Assembly: GCA_022818135.1 (NCBI GenBank)
Contig: JAFMSR010000017.1
Span: 1,436,002-1,500,001 of the forward strand
Direction: 5' to 3'
Length of the DNA: 64,000 nucleotides
Origin: Saxidomus purpurata
Lineage: Eukaryota; Mollusca; Bivalvia; Venerida; Veneridae
Shown here: positions 47,023 through 59,857 of the stretch, piece after piece
How the letters are laid out: each line of letters starts with the position of its first letter
Numbering within the stretch: the stretch's first letter is position 1
The notes under the pieces: generated by a model
Databases searched by the model: none
Told to the model about the DNA's origin: nothing
What the model saw: the letters and a program-made list of their open reading frames with translations, nothing else
Program-made: the position numbers and the translations under genes

Positions 47023-48174
47023 TCCTACAGTAACCCCAATAATTGTAATACACATACTTGGTCTAGAGGTTAACAATGATCCGTGAACCATGTCTATAGT
47101 TTTAGTGTACTGGAGCACAACGATAAAATCCGAGGGGAACGTATACGGCACACCTCACCTACTGCTGCTGAATTATCAAGTATCAAATATACCACAGTCA
47201 TAATCAGTGATAATGCTGAGTTTTCGATGAAAAGACTCATGTTCTTAAAACCAACTTAAAACATATCAAAAACTTGTGTTAGTTAATCCGACTTGTCCAG
47301 CTTATTATATAATCCTATTACTGTATGCATTAAACCACATTTTGGAACATTTAAATGTTTACAATTTTGTTACCAGAAAGGTACATTTAATCATCGCCTA
47401 GTTAACATAGACATGTTGGTCAGTAATGGGATACTGGTCCCGACTTTTGTCCCATACTTCACGGGCGTATGATGACGAATACAGTAAAGATATCCAGCAA
47501 GTAAGGTGTAAGTTAATAATTGTCTTTAGATATGATATCTAAGACTAAGACATAGATAAGAAATTTATTTAAGTATGCGACAGCTACACCATAATTATGT
47601 ATTTTCTATTTTCAGAGCTGTAAACATTTTTTTAGAGATTTATTTTGAATAAAATTTTTGAATAAAACAAGACCGTGCTATTTAAAGAATTATGAGAAAG
47701 AATGTTGCATGAATATCCATCTACGAAAATTCTGAAAAATTGTAAATTTTGTGTTGAGACTTCATATCGGTAATTAGATCGCAATGCAAAACTTTTATCT
47801 ATAATTTGTTAAAAGGATTTAATTTGAAATGTGTGAGTCACTTTGTTTTTTTTATTTTTTATTTATAATTTTTTTTTTCGAAAAAACTGAAAATATATTT
47901 ACATAAAGTTCTGAGAGTGTTTTTTTTTTCAACGGTAAGCACCAGTATGTTAGCACCATAGCATGATAGCATGCAACACCAATACTGAATGGATGGAATG
48001 GATTCAACGCCTGAAATGACGGGAAGTAACTCTTGACAAAGACCTTAGTTGATACTTCAAACTAAACCCAAACACTGTCTTTCAACAACTTTTAAACTCA
48101 TCTGTTAAATCCATGAGTGAAACAAATCATGTCGATTTTGAGATACGTTTCCGATCCAAATTTAATGTACTTAC
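47023..48174. other. Intron/flank, no further exon recognised
   Basis: It should contain or lead to the next exon of the minus-strand gene starting at 48570. None could be recognised. Confidence 0.4.
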
Positions 48175-48570
48175 CATTTTTGCTGGTGTTATTTTTGTCA
48201 CAGATCTTCTAGTTTTAGAAACATCAGATGTATGATGCCCTTTCTCTTGTTCAAAGGACTGAGGTTTCCCCACTTTGGGTTTGTTTTCAGCTTTAATTTC
48301 AGGCTCATGTTTGTCGGCACTCTCTGCGTCTTCCTGACTCGAGCGTTCAGGTATTGGCTGCTCAGACCCTTGACCACGATTTTTCATAGCAGGAATACGT
48401 ACAATTGTACCGTATGTTTTTGACCTTCTTCGTCGTTCTTTTGTGGCATCTTTTAACGCTGATACACATTCCGTGGCACTGCCGATCTTTTTCCACTCAG
48501 TTTTAGCAATTGCCTTCTTTGACTTGCAAGATTTGCTCTTTTCTGTTTCTTGTTCTTTGGCGTTAGTCAT
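48175..48570 (-). CDS. First coding exon of an unrecognised basic protein
   Basis: Minus-strand exon of 132 codons starting ATG at 48570 in an A-rich context (AAAAATGAC) and ending in phase 0 at a consensus GTAAGT donor. The peptide begins MTNAKEQETEKSKSCKSKKA and is dominated by Lys, Glu, Ser and Arg. It has a basic cluster ATKERRRRSKTYGTIVRIP, suitable as a nuclear localisation signal, then an acidic, proline-containing disordered stretch. No domain, signal peptide or membrane segment. Reading on past the donor reaches a stop at 48127, so an unspliced form would be 147 residues. The splice site, coherent composition and lack of repeats favour a real gene; function unknown. Confidence 0.6.
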
Positions 48571-49260
48571 TTTTCCCTTCGGTATTTTTTCTAACTTAAT
48601 CCAGCATTTAAATCATTTCTGGTACCCTGATGTCGTCACGACAGTCAAGTTCCTTCATTCGATAGTGTAATGCGTACATTTAGTTAAGGTTGCAAATCAA
48701 TTTTGTTACCTAAACACTTGTTTGTATGTTGTCTAAAAGCCGTCGTTAAAGTACACATTTCTGCTGAGTTTATGACGGAACTTATCCCTACTAGAAGGTA
48801 AACAAGTCTGAAAGTATAATAAAAAATAGAATATTGATTGCAGTTAAGAACATTTATTTGGATTAACCTTCTAATAAATTAATCCCTTTAAGAACTGATT
48901 GGCAGGGGCATGCTTTTGCTACTTCATGGGAAACGGAGCAGGGTTAAAGGTACAGAACATATACAAATGTACTTTTAACCTTTCAACGCGGTGCTTACGT
49001 TAGTAACACTAAACATTCTATTTTTTATTTTTACTAATAAGACAAGTTTGTAAACATACAGATTAACAACAACAGATAAACAGCTCAGTACTTAAATATA
49101 TGAATCTAGACGTACGGTCAAATCTAACTAAACACTTGCATATTTCAAAGTGATGTGAAAAATCTTATGTTTGAATATTACTATTGCAAATTTCTCATTC
49201 GTCATTCTGTTCTCCCCACAAACACGACTCAATCAAGATGCGTTCTGTAACGATTGTCGT
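48571..49260. other. Upstream region of the 48570 gene, nothing recognised
   Basis: Likely holds the promoter and 5' UTR, including a GTCGTCACGACAG near 48632, but no motif is strong enough to call. Confidence 0.35.
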
Positions 49261-49264
49261 ATCG

Positions 49265-49690
49265 TTCGTACCGGATACTCCTAATGACCAAAGTCCCCAT
49301 CTCAAGTTTCGGGAATAGTGGCAGATACAAAAATACTCATATTTCAAAGACAATGCTTTTACATTCCCGGTGCGTAGTACCGATATATGGCACCGCGGTC
49401 TAAGGTCTGACCCGAAAGACCACCAGTAATGTTACTGGTGGAGTGGGGGATCAAACCTGCGATTCCTGGCGGTGGATCTGTATCGTATTCAATTTTTTTT
49501 ATCGTTGATACCGGTTGCCAATGTGACCAACGCCCCGAGAAGAGATTATATATTTTTAGTTTCGAGGGATATTGCAAGATACAGAACCCGTGTCGCGTTT
49601 TTAGAGACACATCGTTCTTTTACCTTTTACACCTATGGTGTATATCAGCGATACAATAAAGCTCGATTAAAGGTCTAATCCGAAAGTCCT
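49265..49690 (-). mobile_element. Two adjacent copies of the tRNA-Thr-type SINE (degenerate)
   Basis: 49265-49480 and 49490-49690 both match the body of the SINE at 51957-52261 (TACCGGTTGCCAATGTGACC-type end, 'gatattgcaagatacagaac', 'gtctaatccgaaag'). The first keeps part of a tRNA-like head (GGGGATCAAACCTGCGATTC, inverted box B). The second lacks the head. Confidence 0.65.
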
Positions 49691-49974
49691 TTATTTATGT
49701 TAATAGGTTGTCTATTGCTTAAACCAATAAACTATTCTTTACCACACCAGGTTTAAACATGATACAAAAACATACAGCAGTTTGTCACATCTTAAGATTT
49801 AGAAACGATTAGCACATTACACATACAAGACAATATTTCACACACACTTGAAATAAAAAAGAGAATTCTCTGCAAGACTTTTGTCACTTACAATTATGTA
49901 TTTATAGTCGTCGTTGTAGTTGCAGGAGTTTTACGCCCGTCCCACCGTATTTTGTCATTTTGATATATAGGCGG

Positions 49975-50120
49975 ATAGGTTACCTAACCATCGTTCCTGG
50001 GAAGAACCAGTACTAGACTCCCCAACTCCATAAGAAACTGCCAACAACTTTCTCACATAATGAGATATGATCGGTAGCACTTTGAGAGGTTACAGTTTAA
50101 CCACTCGACCACGAAGGCGC
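49975..50120 (-). mobile_element. Degenerate tRNA-derived SINE
   Basis: On the minus strand: CCTTCGTGGTCGAGTGGTTA (box A) then TAGTACTGGTTCTTCCCAGG, the block shared with the SINEs at 37590 and 46455. Confidence 0.6.
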
Positions 50121-51946
50121 ACTTTATTCATAGTCATTGCAATGATTTACTTGTTCTGCAATTAATATCGAAACTGTTTGTATTGTTTATGGAGTTTTCA
50201 GACGGAGGGACAAATTACAAAAGCTTAATAATAGGGATCGGACAAATTATGAAAGCTTGGTATCAGGATAAAATCCAGGACAAAGACCCTTGCGCAACTT
50301 TTATTCACTATCAGTTAGATCATATAGCCAGTTTCTTAGTTATTTTCCATATTCAATCACTTCTATTACTGCATCTTAAGCACATTAAACGAAGCTGGAG
50401 AGATGTGACAATCATCCGAGTCTCCGTTAGTTAAGAATCTTCCATAATTCCAGTGCTTCAGAAATAACCGCCGTTGTCTGATGCAGTAGATTAAAAGCTA
50501 ACTTTGCGCGAACTTTTTATAAAATAATGTTGTATATTCCAGTAACGTATGTACAGACATCTTTCAAGTACAATATGTGACTTCATTCGCAACTGTAAAC
50601 CGCGGGTAATTTAAAAAAAAATAAATAAGTAGAAATAGTCTGTAGTAAGACTGGCGTTTGAAGCATCTCGTATTCGAATTGTTCTGTTATATATCTAAGA
50701 ACAAACCATTGTAAATATTTCTTGAAAATGTTCAATGTTTGTAAAATACTAGTGGCGCTTAAAGAAAAAAGAAGTTAGATTCAGATCTGTCTAATTCATT
50801 AATGTACATGTATGTAAAAGGAACTCTACAAGCGCTTTACCGTGATATTACTTGAAAAGTATCATAAATACACTCATACTTATGAACATACATAATTCAC
50901 ACACAGTGGAAAAGCTTCTAAAATACAAAAACATACTGTAATTAAAGTACAAAGTCCGTTTCAAATGTAACAATTAATTAATCCCTTACTTTCTATATGA
51001 TCAGAATTCATTCCATTTTAGATCGTTGTCCCGGCGTTCAGACCTCCAAACTTCGAAACTGACCCGTTATTGAACCTGTCTTTTTCTGAGTCTAGATCGT
51101 TCAAAGTACCATCACAATAAAAAATCCCACAGAAATAAAAGTAACACATAGGAAGTATCTTAATCCCTCAAAATCCCCTTGTATGATATCATTTACGCAA
51201 TATTGCAAATAATAAATCTCGGTTCAATATCAGATCTTTGTACTTTTAATCAAGCCAATTTAAGTCGTGTGGAAAATCAGTTTATCGCGTTACATATATA
51301 TTAACGGTCACTACGCTAATTCTCTGATTGTTACGGAAGGACGTGTTTGTAAAATCCTTTTAGGATTGTTTTGTAAATGTTTATGGTTTGTTTTCTTTCA
51401 ATTACTGCCTGAAAGTCTCTCGATTCTTTATACTTATTCAATGGTTTGTGAAGAGATTTGGTTAGACTTGTTCCGAAGGTCAAGACATACGTGACCATTT
51501 CAATGACAAACACAAACATGTTGATGTTCATAGTATATCAAACTCATTTTTGTTTAAAAAGTATTTTAAAATCTCAACATACGTAACTAGAATCGTTCAA
51601 TAAGAAAGAAAATGCACCCTGTGATATAACCTCAGCAATTATTTTACGAAAGATACCATTTCAGTTAAAGACCCGCTGAATGTATCACTCCGACTGCCAA
51701 CATTCAAGCTGTAACACTGCCTAGATATTGGGACCTACATGGACTTACTTTAAGAGAAGCTACAGCAATACTAATAACAACAATACTTCCAGAGAAACAC
51801 CAATTCAAGATCTGCAAACGAAACGCCGCATGTTTATATTGCTTCAATGACTATGGTTAAAAGACATTCGGACGAATTGAAATTTAGACTACATAAAATA
51901 TAACTTTACTTCAGTTCTATAGAAAACAGAAGAAATTATCAACGTT
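50121..51946. other. No gene recognised
   Basis: The 83-codon frame at 50183-50434 and smaller ones lack domains, splice context or composition to support a gene. Confidence 0.4.
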
Positions 51947-51956
51947 TATCTTTGGT

Positions 51957-52261
51957 ATGGTATAGTATATTAGGGTTTTATCGTTGGTACCGGTTTCCCA
52001 TATGACCAACGCCCCCAGAAGAGTTTAGTTATTTTAGGTTTCGGGGGATAGTGCAAGATACAGAAAGCGTCCCAATTCCAGAGACACCCCTGGTTCTTTA
52101 TCATGCCAGGTTTTCACCCATACATGGGACCTCGGTTTTTAAGTTTCATCCGAAAGACTGTTAGTAATTTTAGTTGGTCTTAGTGGTCAGCCCTGGGAAT
52201 CGAACCCACAACCCCGAGATTACAAGTCTCGTGCTCTACCTATTGAGCTATCCGGGCTGAC
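51957..52261 (-). mobile_element. tRNA-Thr-derived SINE with 10-bp target duplication
   Basis: Minus strand, head first at 52261: GCCCGGATAGCTCAATAGGT and a perfect anticodon stem CGAGA-CTTGTAA-TCTCG (anticodon TGT, Thr), box B GGGTTCGATTCCC. The acceptor strands do not pair as a proper tRNA. The body carries GTCTTTCGGATGAAAC, 'ccgaggtcccatgtatggg' and 'ctgtatcttgcactatcccc'. Direct repeats TATCTTTGGT at 51947-51956 and 52262-52271 mark a retrotransposed copy. Confidence 0.88.
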
Positions 52262-52942
52262 TATCTTTGGTCTCCTGCTATCGCTTTAAATGGAACGAAG
52301 ACGCCGGAAGCCATATGTTTTGGTTTTTGGAGATGTTGCAGTTTTAGGTTGTTTTCACAGTTCATATCCTATCGTAATAGAGTGACTTTAATATGTATTG
52401 AAAATGTTCGACAAACTGTCGTAGTGATTAACAAAAACACAAAACAAAACAGACGAAGTGACGTATTCGGTATTGTGTCATTTCGGCAAAATGTCAGTAG
52501 ACCAAAAAATAATCCAACCCAATGGCTTTCAATGAACGGTCATGCACCGGTCCATATTATGATTCAGGGCTTTAATGAATGGAAAGATGTAATATGACTA
52601 CACTTGAGAGAGCTAATTAATGCACTTACTACATTTAAAAGCTGATTAATGCACGTGTATCTAGACTAAAACATTATTTTCATTACGATATTATTGATTC
52701 TAACACGATCCGCAACTTTTCGTATATAGATATAGAGGGAAAGAAGCTATACATTATTTTACAATAAAATACAGATCACGTTTTCCACGGGCAAAACATG
52801 GGGTAAATATCCCACGCATCCAATCGCATTCCGTGCCTGTAAGTTACTTTGGAATGTTGCTACGCGTCAAACATAGTTCGTTGTATTTTCAAAGATAGTT
52901 TCGTGTTAGAATCGAACTAATAAATGCATCTCTGTATTTTCT

Positions 52943-53054
52943 CGTTGAATAAAATACAGCCAGTCGTTCGGATGCGAAAAACTAAATCACTCGTGCTACG
53001 CACTCGTGATTTAATTACTACGCATCCGAATTCCTGACTGTATTTTATTAAACG
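52943..53054. mobile_element. Small hairpin MITE, copy 2
   Basis: CGTTGAATAAAATACAG ... CTGTATTTTATTAAACG, with inner complementary blocks TTCGGATGCG and AATCACTCGTG on either side of a 5-nt loop (CTACG). Almost the whole 112 bp folds on itself. The same family is at 19251-19340. Confidence 0.75.
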
Positions 53055-53588
53055 ATAAAATACAGGGACACATTTATTATTTCTTAAATACAAAGTGATT
53101 TTGGTTTGCTTCTGGTATTATTCAATCTATCAAGTTTAGTGTCAGGTTTATTCTCTGTCAGAGAATCGCCATATAAGCCTATCAAGTAATAGATACATAA
53201 CGGTAACATTTGAATCGAAGCAAACACCTTTGCACTAATCTTTATTATTACGGCTTTGACATATTTGCAATTACGTATGTGTTGTTGAATAATCTCAGTG
53301 TGTACAACCTTCCGGTTTGTATATGTGAACATTTACACCTACATATAATGTTTGGTTTGTCGTAAGAAATGTTGACCTGTCAATACTGAATGTGTACCGG
53401 TTTTTGTTACTTTAAGGGTATAAAATCTTGACCTAAATAATTTCTGACCAGTTATGAATCACATTAAGATATTCTATAAACTTATCGATTGAGATCAATA
53501 TGCATACTTACAGACCTGAGTGAAATTGTTTTAGAACCAAGATATCGAAATAAACATCAGAACGAGGTCAGTATAACATCTCCGATTC

Positions 53589-53892
53589 ACGGGTGGTGCG
53601 GTGGTCGAGTTCTGGACTACCAATCCGGTTCGAATACCGGCTGGGGCACTGGAAATTTCAGAAACGCTTTTCAGTGTTTCCCATCCATCTAGAGATGAAC
53701 TGGTTAGAAATCCAGAGGTAGTCTTACGTGTACTGTATCGGTGCTAGACACCGGGCACGTAGAAAAGAACCAAGAGGTCTATTCGTAAAAGAGCTAGGGT
53801 TTGGTACCCAGATTTCCTTGTATCCGTATCTGTCTCTCTACAGGTCGCACCGTATATACCTTGAATAAGGATGGTGGACCATAAGCACAAAT
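53589..53892 (+). mobile_element. tRNA-derived SINE with 11-bp target duplication
   Basis: Head GGGTGGTGCGGTGGTCGAGT with box B CCGGTTCGAATACC, then a ~230-bp body ('gtgctagacaccgggcac', 'cttgaataaggatgg') ending GGACCATAAGCACAAAT. Perfect direct repeats ATCTCCGATTC at 53578-53588 and 53893-53903. It is a third SINE family in this window. Confidence 0.88.
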
Positions 53893-53993
53893 ATCTCCGA
53901 TTCGGAACCACTACGCTACAGTTCACGAAAACAAAGTCTATTATTCCTGTACTTATTTTACTGAAAGTTATCAATAGATACTTCAATAGAAGA

Positions 53994-54002
53994 TAATATG
54001 AT
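53994..54002 (+). repeat. 9-bp target duplication, left (TAATATGAT)
   Basis: Identical to 63974-63982 and directly abutting the giant inverted element. Confidence 0.75.
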
Positions 54003-54005
54003 ATG

Positions 54006-54412
54006 TTCGTGAAGTTGGCAGACTGGCAGCGTAGCAGTGTAGCAGCGTGAAGTTGGCAGACTGGCAGACTGGCAGACTGGCAGTGTAGCAGCGTGAACTT
54101 GGCAGACTGGCAGCGTAGCAGCCTAGCAGCGTGAACTTGGCAGACTAGCAGACTGACAGCGTGAACTTGGCAGACTGACAGCGTAGCAGCGTGAACTTGG
54201 CAGACTGGCAGACTGGCAGTGTAGCAGTGTGAACTTGGCAGACAGGCAGCGTAGCAGCCTAGCAGCGTGAACTTGGCAGACTGGCAGCGTAGCAGCGTGA
54301 ACTTGGCAGACTAGCAGCGTAGCAGCGTGAACTTGGCAGACTGGCAGCTTAGCAGCCTTGCAGCGAGAACTTGGCAGACTGGCAGCTTAGCAGCCTAGCA
54401 GCGTGAACTTAG
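54006..54412 (+). repeat. Left terminal 8-bp array of the foldback element
   Basis: Runs of GGCAGACT, GGCAGCGT, AGCAGCGT and a GAACTT interruption. Inverted counterpart at 63715-63970. Confidence 0.9.
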
Positions 54413-56990
54413 CTATATTGAATGAAATGTATGTTTAAAATACGACAGAAGCACGAATTATGCGTAGATACAATTAATATACACGCCATTTCATTTTGAT
54501 ATTTTATATCTTATACCGGTTTTCATTAGTTTCCGTTACTTCAAGAGTTTTCGCTGCAAGCAGACTATTCGCTGACAGCAGCCCAACAACTCAGCAGCTC
54601 AGCAGACCAGCAGCTCAGCAGACCAGCAGACCAGCTGTTCAACGGCCGAAACTTCAAAGTTTAATATTGTGCTATATTGAATAAAATGTATTTTTTCAAA
54701 AATACGACAGAAGCACGAATTATGCGAAGAAACAATAAATACACGGCGTTTCATTTTGATATTTTATATTCATAAGTTAACTTGAAGACTTTTCGTTGCA
54801 AGCACACTTTTTGCTGCCAGCAGCCCAGCAACTCAGCAGACCAGCCGCTCAGCAAACCAGCAGACCAGCAGCTCAGCAGACCAGCAGCTCAGCAGACTAG
54901 CAGCTCAGCAGACCAGCAGCTTAGCAGTTCAGCAGCCGAACTTCAAAGTGTAATATTGTGCTATATTGAATGAAATGTTTTTTTTTCCAAAAATACGACA
55001 GAAGCACGAATTATGCGTAGAAACAATAAATACACGCCCTTTCATTTTGATATTTTATATCTTATATTCATAAGTTTACGTTACTTGAAGAGTTTTCGTT
55101 GCAAGCAGACTTTTCGCTGCCAGCAGTCCAGCAACTCAGCAGACCAGCCGCTCAGCAGACTAGCAGCCCAGCAGACTAGCAGACCAGCCGCTCAGCAGCT
55201 CAGCAGACTAGCAGCTCAGCAGCTCAGCAGCTCAGCAGACCAGCAGCTCAGCAGATCAGCAGCCGAAACTTGAAAGTTTAAGATTGTGCTTTATTGAATG
55301 AAATGGATGTTTAAAATACGACAGAAGCACAAATTATGCGTATATACAATTAATATACATTTTGATATTTTTTATCTTATACCGGTATTCATTTGTTTCC
55401 GTTACTTGAAAAGTTTTTGATGCAAACAGACTATTCGCTGCCAGCAGCCCAGAAACTCAGCAGACCAGCCGCTCAGCAGACCAGCAGCTCAGCAACTCAG
55501 CAGCTCAGCAGCTCAGCAGACTAGCAGCTCAGCAGACCAGCAGCTCAGCAGATCAGCAGCCGAAACTTCAAAGTTTAAGATTGTGCTATATTGAATGAAA
55601 TGGGTGTTTAAAATACGACAGAAGCACAAATTATGCGTAGATACAATTAATATACATTTTATATTTTGTATTTTATATCTTATACCGGTATTCATTTGTT
55701 TCCGTTACATGAAGAGTTTTTGGGGCAAGCAGACTTTTCGCTGCCAGCAGCCCAGCGACTCAGCAGACCAGCCGCTAAGCAGACCAGCAGCTCAGCAGAC
55801 TAGCAGCTCAGCAGACTAGCAGCTCAGCAGACCAGCAGCTCAGCAGATCAGCAGCCGAAACTTCAAAGTTTAAGATTGTGCTATATTGAATGAAATGGAT
55901 GTTTAAAATACAACAGAAGCACAAATAATGCGTAGATACAATTAATTTACACGCCCTTTCATTTTGATATTTTATATCTTATATTCATAAGTTTACGTTA
56001 CTTGAAGAGTTTTCGTTGCAAGCAGACTTTTTTCGCTGCCAGCAGCCCAGCAACTCAGCAGACCAGCCGCTCAGCAGACCAGCCGCTCAGCAGACCAGCA
56101 GACTAGCCGCTCAGCAGCTCAGCAGACTAGCAGCTCAGCAGACCAGCAGCTCAGCAGATCAGCAGTCGAAACTTCAAAGTTTAAGACTGTGCTATATTGA
56201 ATGAAATGGATGTTTAAAATACGACAGAAGCACAAATTATGCGTAGATACAATTAATATACATTTTGATATTTTATATATTATACCGGTATTCATTTGTT
56301 TCCGTTACTTGAAGAGTTTTTGATGCAAGCAGACTTTTTGCTGCCAGCAGCCCAGCAGCTCAGCAGACCAGCAGACCAGCAGACCAGCAGCTCAGCAGCT
56401 CAGCAGACCAGCAGCTCAACAGACCAGCAGACCAGCAGTTCAGCAGCCAGCAGCCTAAACTAATCTAGCTGCAACAGGAGCACGATGTATGCGTAGATAC
56501 AATTATGTTACACGCCCTTTTATTTTGATATTTTATATCTTATTTTCATTATTTTCGTTGCTAGAAAAGTTTTCGCTGCTAGCAGACTTTTCGCTGCCAG
56601 CAGCCCAGCAGCTCAGCAGACCAGCAGCCAAAACTTATCCAGCTGCAACAGGAGCACGATATATGCGTAAATACAATTATTTTATACGACCTTTTATTTT
56701 GATATCTATTCATATGTTTTCGCTACTAGATGAGTTTCTGCTGCTAGCATACTTTTGCTGCAAGCAGTCCAGCAGCTCAGCAGCACAGCAGCTTAGCAGT
56801 TCAGTAGCCGAAACTTCAAACTTAAAGATTCTGCTCAATTTTATTAAAGTGGGTTTTTAAATGCAACAGAAGCACTAAATATGCGTAGATACAATTATTT
56901 TACACGCCCTTTTACTTTTGATACTTTATATCGTATTTTTTGTTTAGTTTTCGCTGCTAGAAGAGTTCTTGCTCGAAGTAGACTTTTCGC
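54413..56990 (+). repeat. Left arm: about nine ~300-bp composite units
   Basis: Each unit has a conserved spacer (AAACTTCAAAGTTTAAGATT, 'ctatattgaatgaaatg', 'cgacagaagcacaaattatg', 'cgtagatacaattaatatac', 'tttcgctgccagcagccc') followed by 8-20 degenerate 8-mers. Unit boundaries (CCGAAACTTCAAAG) are near 54645, 54940, 55262, 55560, 55857 and 56167. The last units are shorter and diverged. Confidence 0.9.
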
Positions 56991-58480
56991 TGCCAGCAGA
57001 GTTTATAGACAATATGAACGAATATGAAGAAATCGTGATAAATGGCGTAGTTATTACCAACTTTAAGTTTTCTGGACAAAAACTAAGTACAAAAAGAGGC
57101 ATAAATCTGTTACACATGACTTTATCATATGCAATTTTGATGCACTACGACCCTGTTGTCATTCGCTATATAATTTTAAAGTTTAATGAAGATATTTGCA
57201 GAAATAGTCAAATTAAAACTTACGTTAAAATTTTTCAGACGGACAGACAGCGTTTTATATGTCTAAATTTTTGTCCAAAAAAGCGACAGAAAGATGGGAA
57301 GCAAAAATACGATGCGCATAATGTCACTTTAAGTGAAAAGTTTCTTACTACGCAGTTTAGACATGTAGTTTACCACTTCATCAAGCCGCCGATAAAAACA
57401 CGTTAAATGACGCGAACGGAACACCACAGTTGTCGTATGTTGTAATACATACTATTAAAGTGGTCTCTATCAAGTTCATGAGGAAGCGTTTACGAACGAA
57501 CGAACGGACTTGCCTCCGTGTTTAAGTGTATGGATGTACCCGTTCATCCTGATGAATGACAGCGCTTCAGCTGTGATCAAAATGGCCACCTGCTGTAAAT
57601 GGAATCTTGGCACAGTGCCATAGACTTATGCCATTCAACCAACTTAAAGATCCAGAACGGTGCAAACGTAGCGTCTGGTAGCTTCTTCTAGCTCCGTATG
57701 ATCTTTTAGAGGTTGCAATTGTAAAGTATCCGTATGGACATCGCAGACAAGTCGTGCGGAGCTTATAAGGAGCGATAGTTTTTCATTTTAGCTACAATCG
57801 TCAAGGATGTCGTACGTAGTCCGTGCAAGTTACCCAACCGGTGTCCGTACTATCGTACGAACGGAAGACTTCTTGCGATAGTCGTACGAACACCAACAAG
57901 CTCTTACGGGCCTCGCGGTGTTCCAAATCCGCACGGACATCATGCGATGCCTGTACGAACTCCACCGGGGCCGTTGCGGTGCTCGGGTGTGGCCATTGTG
58001 AGCTGCTCCCAACTTTGAAAATTTATACCAGCTTGACGAGAATTCGATACTTCGGTAAGAAATTTCAACTGAGTTCCCGAGTCCTATACAAGTTCACAAA
58101 TTCCATCTAAGTTAATAAGACAGGGAGCATAGAACTAGCGAAAACGACCGAATAACAGAAAGAAAAATGACCGAAAACAGTTTATGCAGAAAGAAAACAT
58201 TTTTTTTTCAAAGGATATTGTATACTTTTATTTTTAGATAATTGAAGAAATGTGTCAATAGTGAATAATCAATAAGTACTAGCGATATGATAATCTTTAT
58301 CAAACAAGTTGTTTTTGGTAGGTAGCATTTCTTTTTAAAGTCTTCTGGTTTCATTTAATTTGATTTCTATTACAATATTTACATATTCTGCTTCATTTAT
58401 CCACGGACCTAGTAAGAATAGGAAGAGACAATAAAACAAAATGAACTTTCTCGAATGCGTTGATAATTTAGCACGATATA
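56991..58480. other. Unique centre of the foldback element
   Basis: Not repeated in the arms. The left half holds an open frame of 130 codons (57014-57406). The middle and right are GC-richer with 'gtacgaacg', 'tcgtacg' motifs recalling a dispersed bivalve repeat. The right part is AT-rich and featureless. One end of the TTAA MITE family (TGCGCATAATGTCACTTTAA) is at 57312-57332. Confidence 0.7.
57014..57406 (+). CDS. Unrecognised 130-residue frame in foldback centre
   Basis: ATG lies just inside the array boundary. The peptide starts MNEYEEIVINGVVITNFKFS, has a hydrophobic helical middle and a basic C-terminal third with FICLNFCPKKRQKDGKQKY. No domain or transposase motif recognised. Its 3' third overlaps a MITE-type terminal motif, which argues against a conserved gene. 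Expression is untested. Confidence 0.2.
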   Translation: MNEYEEIVINGVVITNFKFSGQKLSTKRGINLLHMTLSYAILMHYDPVVIRYIILKFNEDICRNSQIKTYVKIFQTDRQRFICLNFCPKKRQKDGKQKYDAHNVTLSEKFLTTQFRHVVYHFIKPPIKTR

Positions 58481-59857
58481 TAAGCTCTTCTAGCAGCGAA
58501 AACTAGTGAAAATCGCATAATTATAAAGTTACTGTGTCAAAATATGAGCATGTGCAATAATTGTATCTATGCATAAATGGTTCTTCAGTCGCATTTAAAA
58601 CATCCTATTCATACAATTCAACACAATCTTTAAGTTTGAAGTTACCGCTGCTGAATAGGTTTTGGCTGATGAGCTGCTGCTGAGTTGCTGGTCTGCTGAG
58701 CTGCTGGCAGCGAAAAGTCTGCTAGGTATGAGACGCCTAAATAGTAAATACATTTCCATAGACTTACATCATAAGGTTTTCTTCCGGTGCGACTACCCAA
58801 AATCTCACCGACTGCTGAAATGAACTTTACTTTGTAGAATCATCCTAGTCCCACATAAAAATAACAAAATTTATACATGTGATCCAATACTTTATGCCAG
58901 TAATTTGGAGCTGAATGACACCACCCCCATTTTTGTTGCAGTTTTAGTGGTCACCGACCAAATATGTCAGTATTTTCAAATACCAAATATTTTGATTGTA
59001 GGTCCGCTGAGCTGCTGGTCTGCTGGACTGCTGGCAGCGAAAATTTTAAGTGTGCTTGCAGCGAAAATTCTTCTATTAGTGGAAACTAACAGAAATAAGA
59101 TGTAAAGTATCAAAATGAAAGGGCGTGTAAATTAATTGTATCTACGCATAAGTCGTGATTCTGTCATTTTTAAACATCCATTTCATGCAATATAGCACAA
59201 TCAAAAACTTTGAAGTTTCGGCTGCTGAACTGCTGAGCTGCCTAGCGGCTGGTCTACTGAGCTGCTGGTCTACTGAGTTGCTACGTTGCTAGCAGCGAAA
59301 AGTCTGCTTGCAGAGAAAACTCTTCTAGTAACGGAAAGAAATGAATATCAAAATGAAAGGGCGTGTATATTAATTGTATCTACGCATTATTGGTGCTTCT
59401 GTTGAACATCCATTTCATTCAATATAGAACAATCTTAAACTTTAAAGTTTCGACTGCTGGTCTGCTGGTCTGCTGAGCTGCTTGTCTGCTGAGCTGTTGA
59501 GCTGCTGGTCTGCTGAGCTGCTGAGTTGCTGGGCTGCTGGCATGAAAAGTCTGCTTGCAGCGAAAACTCTTCTAGTAACGGAAACTAATGAATATAAGAT
59601 ATAAAATATCAAAATGAAAAGGCGTGTACATGTATATTAATTGTATCTACGCATAATTGGGGCTTCTGTCGTATTTTAAACATCCATTTCATTCAATATC
59701 GCACAATCTTAAACTTTAAAGTTTCGGCTGCTGATGTGCTGAGCTGCTGGTCTGTTAAGCTGCTGAGCGGCTGAGCTGCTGAGTTGCTGGGCTGCTGGCA
59801 GCGAAAAGTATGCTTGCAGCGAAAACTCTTCAAGTAACGTTTACTAATGAATATAAG

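Noticed and set aside
52190..52261. Functional tRNA-Thr(TGT) gene
   Set aside because: Anticodon arm is perfect, but acceptor strands do not pair and a SINE body with a target duplication follows.
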